A program made the translations under genes and the position numbers. The notes below the pieces were generated by a model, which saw only the letters and a program-made list of their open reading frames with translations, searched no databases and was not told the origin of the DNA. From contig JAAPAO010000555.1 of the NCBI GenBank assembly GCA_013115145.1, positions 1 through 23,925 of the forward strand: a stretch of DNA of 23,925 nucleotides, written 5' to 3'. Position 1 is the stretch's first letter, and each line of letters opens with the position of its first letter. Of the stretch, positions 22,405-23,925 are shown piece after piece. The DNA is from Perkinsus chesapeaki. Its lineage: Eukaryota > Perkinsozoa > Perkinsida > Perkinsidae.

Positions 22405-23801
22405 CTAGTCGATTCTAGCGGCATTGTAGCCACCAAGATCGTCACAGATATAGTCAACAAGTAGACCTCCAGTGCTCCTCTGCCGGCTTTTGTTCCGATA
22501 CATGTAACAGCTCAAACCAAAGCCATCGGAGTTGTACATCCCGTCGAAGAGATATTCAAGAAGATGCTTGCATATTCCATCTAATGTGGCGTATCGCTCG
22601 ATATGGGATCGAATGTGCTCGATTGCTCCCCGTCCGATATAAATCTTGGGAAGGCTTTCCGAACTGAAACAGGAAAAGATAGGCAAATCCAGAACTCGTG
22701 GATTCTGACAAGTCCTTTGAGTGTCTCCCTTTTCCACAGTCCGCGAACTCGATGTTGAACGCCGTGCCGGTTTGAGACATGTTGAAGAAGAAACCGGCGT
22801 AGCTGTCATTAACCACACTTGTGCGGCAACGCAGGTGATCCGAATGTCTGGTATTGATCTCTTCAGTCGTTTCCAATCCCTGAAATCCATCGAGCGGATA
22901 TTCGCACCTCTCCACCTATACATCCGAATTGATATTTCACAGAACAACAGATGGTGAGTAAGGAAGATACCACCGCACGGTGAAGAAATATCTGGCACCA
23001 TATCAAGCACGCAAGCTTCTCAACAGGAAAAAGTTGCGACGTTTTGTCCTCATCGTAAGCGATCACATGAACTTAAGGCCTACCTCCAAGGGTGGCTTCG
23101 GAGGCATTATTTCTGCAAGATTGAAAAGATACATGAAAACTATATCCATCGAGACCAGCTTCCCGGCAGCATCAACAACTCCTCGAAACTTCTTGTCTTT
23201 TATGTAAAGTGCTTGGAATAGCACTTTCGTCTGCTCTCGACAGTCTCCGTTCTCGTGAGTGTCGACGTGCCTCTGGTCTAGTCTGTTCTTCAATAGATCA
23301 GTCTCAATCCGTCCCCTACACAGAACTTTCAGAATTTCAAAGTTTGGATTTAGTATCTATCAGCCTTGCCCAGCGATCGTAGACAAGATGCAATTCTCAA
23401 GGACGATTGAGGATGGAGAAATCGTCCAAAATTTCTCGAAATTTTTTGAAAATTTCCCCAAAATTCGGAAACACCCGCAGAACTTATGGTACCGAAAAGC
23501 TTACGAAAATGACCCTCCGTATTTCACAGAGATGAGATGAAAGTCCCGGTCAGATCTCCGGAACTTGAGACTCATATCGCGGTTAGCGACTCTGACGAAA
23601 CAGTTTAAATGATTGTCGTTTGCCTCCTTATCGACAGCTTTAGTGGCCACGTACGTCTGGCAAACAATTATGAACAACAATATAATTGCGTTAGTTATCT
23701 ACTTGTGGATTGAGAGGGGGAGGTAGTGCTGATAAGAGCGAAGCGGAGCCCGATGCGACAGTGACCACCGACAAGAGCCTTGGGAGTTTACAGACATACA
23801 T
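22405..23801 (-). CDS. Tandem family member C, predicted secreted, 303 residues
   Basis: Exons, 5' to 3': 23801-23703, 23656-23505, 23315-23084, 22879-22710 and 22663-22405, all in phase. The start MYVCKLPRLLSVVTVASGSA looks like a signal peptide but is unlike those of A and B. Modules: beta 1 (NHLNCFVRVANRDMSLKFRR), helical 1 (DCREQTKVLFQALYIKDKKF), beta 2 (GLETTEEI ... LRCRTSVVNDS ... ADCGKG) and helical 2 (GICKHLLEYLFDGMY ... GGLLVDYICDD). The phases of the introns between beta 1, helical 1, beta 2 and helical 2 match member B. The first intron has a textbook CTAAC branch site. Member B begins 128 bp downstream of this stop. Confidence 0.75.
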
Positions 23802-23852
23802 GTGAAAGCTGGATGAGAGTAAAATAGTATTTTGAAGAAAGTGCTAGGAATA

Positions 23853-23925
23853 TATCAAACTCCTTTCTATTATATCTCCTCCTCCGTATCACTAGTAACA
23901 TATTTCCTATCAAACTCCTTTCTAT
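23853..23925. repeat. 18-nt direct repeat at the right edge
   Basis: TATCAAACTCCTTTCTAT occurs at 23853-23870 and again at 23908-23925, the last bases of the window. The spacing of 55 suggests the start of a tandem array cut off by the edge. Confidence 0.85.

Overview
The window looks like nuclear DNA of a small-genome, intron-dense protist. No bacterial gene fits. Instead, short exons join in phase across many tiny spliceosomal introns (about 31-60 nt, a few larger). They use GT-AG borders plus one GC-AG case, often with CTAAC-like branch sites, and all three standard stop codons are used. An alveolate such as a perkinsid or parasitic dinoflagellate is my guess; nothing here proves it. All gene models were built by eye from exon phase, splice sites and family motifs.

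Left part (1-4441): the 3' portion of an amino-acid/auxin permease-type transporter (+, about 128-2598), a small unknown gene (3120-3578) with a complete tRNA-Trp in its last intron, and a three-finger CCCH zinc-finger protein (-, 3808-4441). Middle left (4442-7486): poorly resolved sequence with fragments of possible genes, one copy of a 183-bp dispersed repeat, and perfect inverted repeats. Centre (7490-11150): a complete 12-exon poly(ADP-ribose) glycohydrolase whose 1.3-kb intron holds the second repeat copy and an old tandem duplication. Centre right (11650-19639): several small unknown multi-exon genes, mostly +, including a single-pass and a triple-pass membrane protein.

Right part (19918-23801): three adjacent minus-strand paralogues of 296, 298 and 303 residues. 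Each has a likely signal peptide and a twofold internal repeat of a beta-like and a helical module. I do not recognise the family. It may be a lineage-specific secreted protein array and is the best candidate for an undescribed system.

A second theme is tRNA-like sequence inside introns. Four introns in two unrelated genes carry the 3' end of a tRNA (T-arm, 7-nt acceptor strand, A, then a T run) with exactly the same spacing as the intact intronic tRNA-Trp. In three of them the T run sits where a polypyrimidine tract is expected. A third theme is perfect hairpins in or across introns, one pair of which encloses both splice sites of a single intron.
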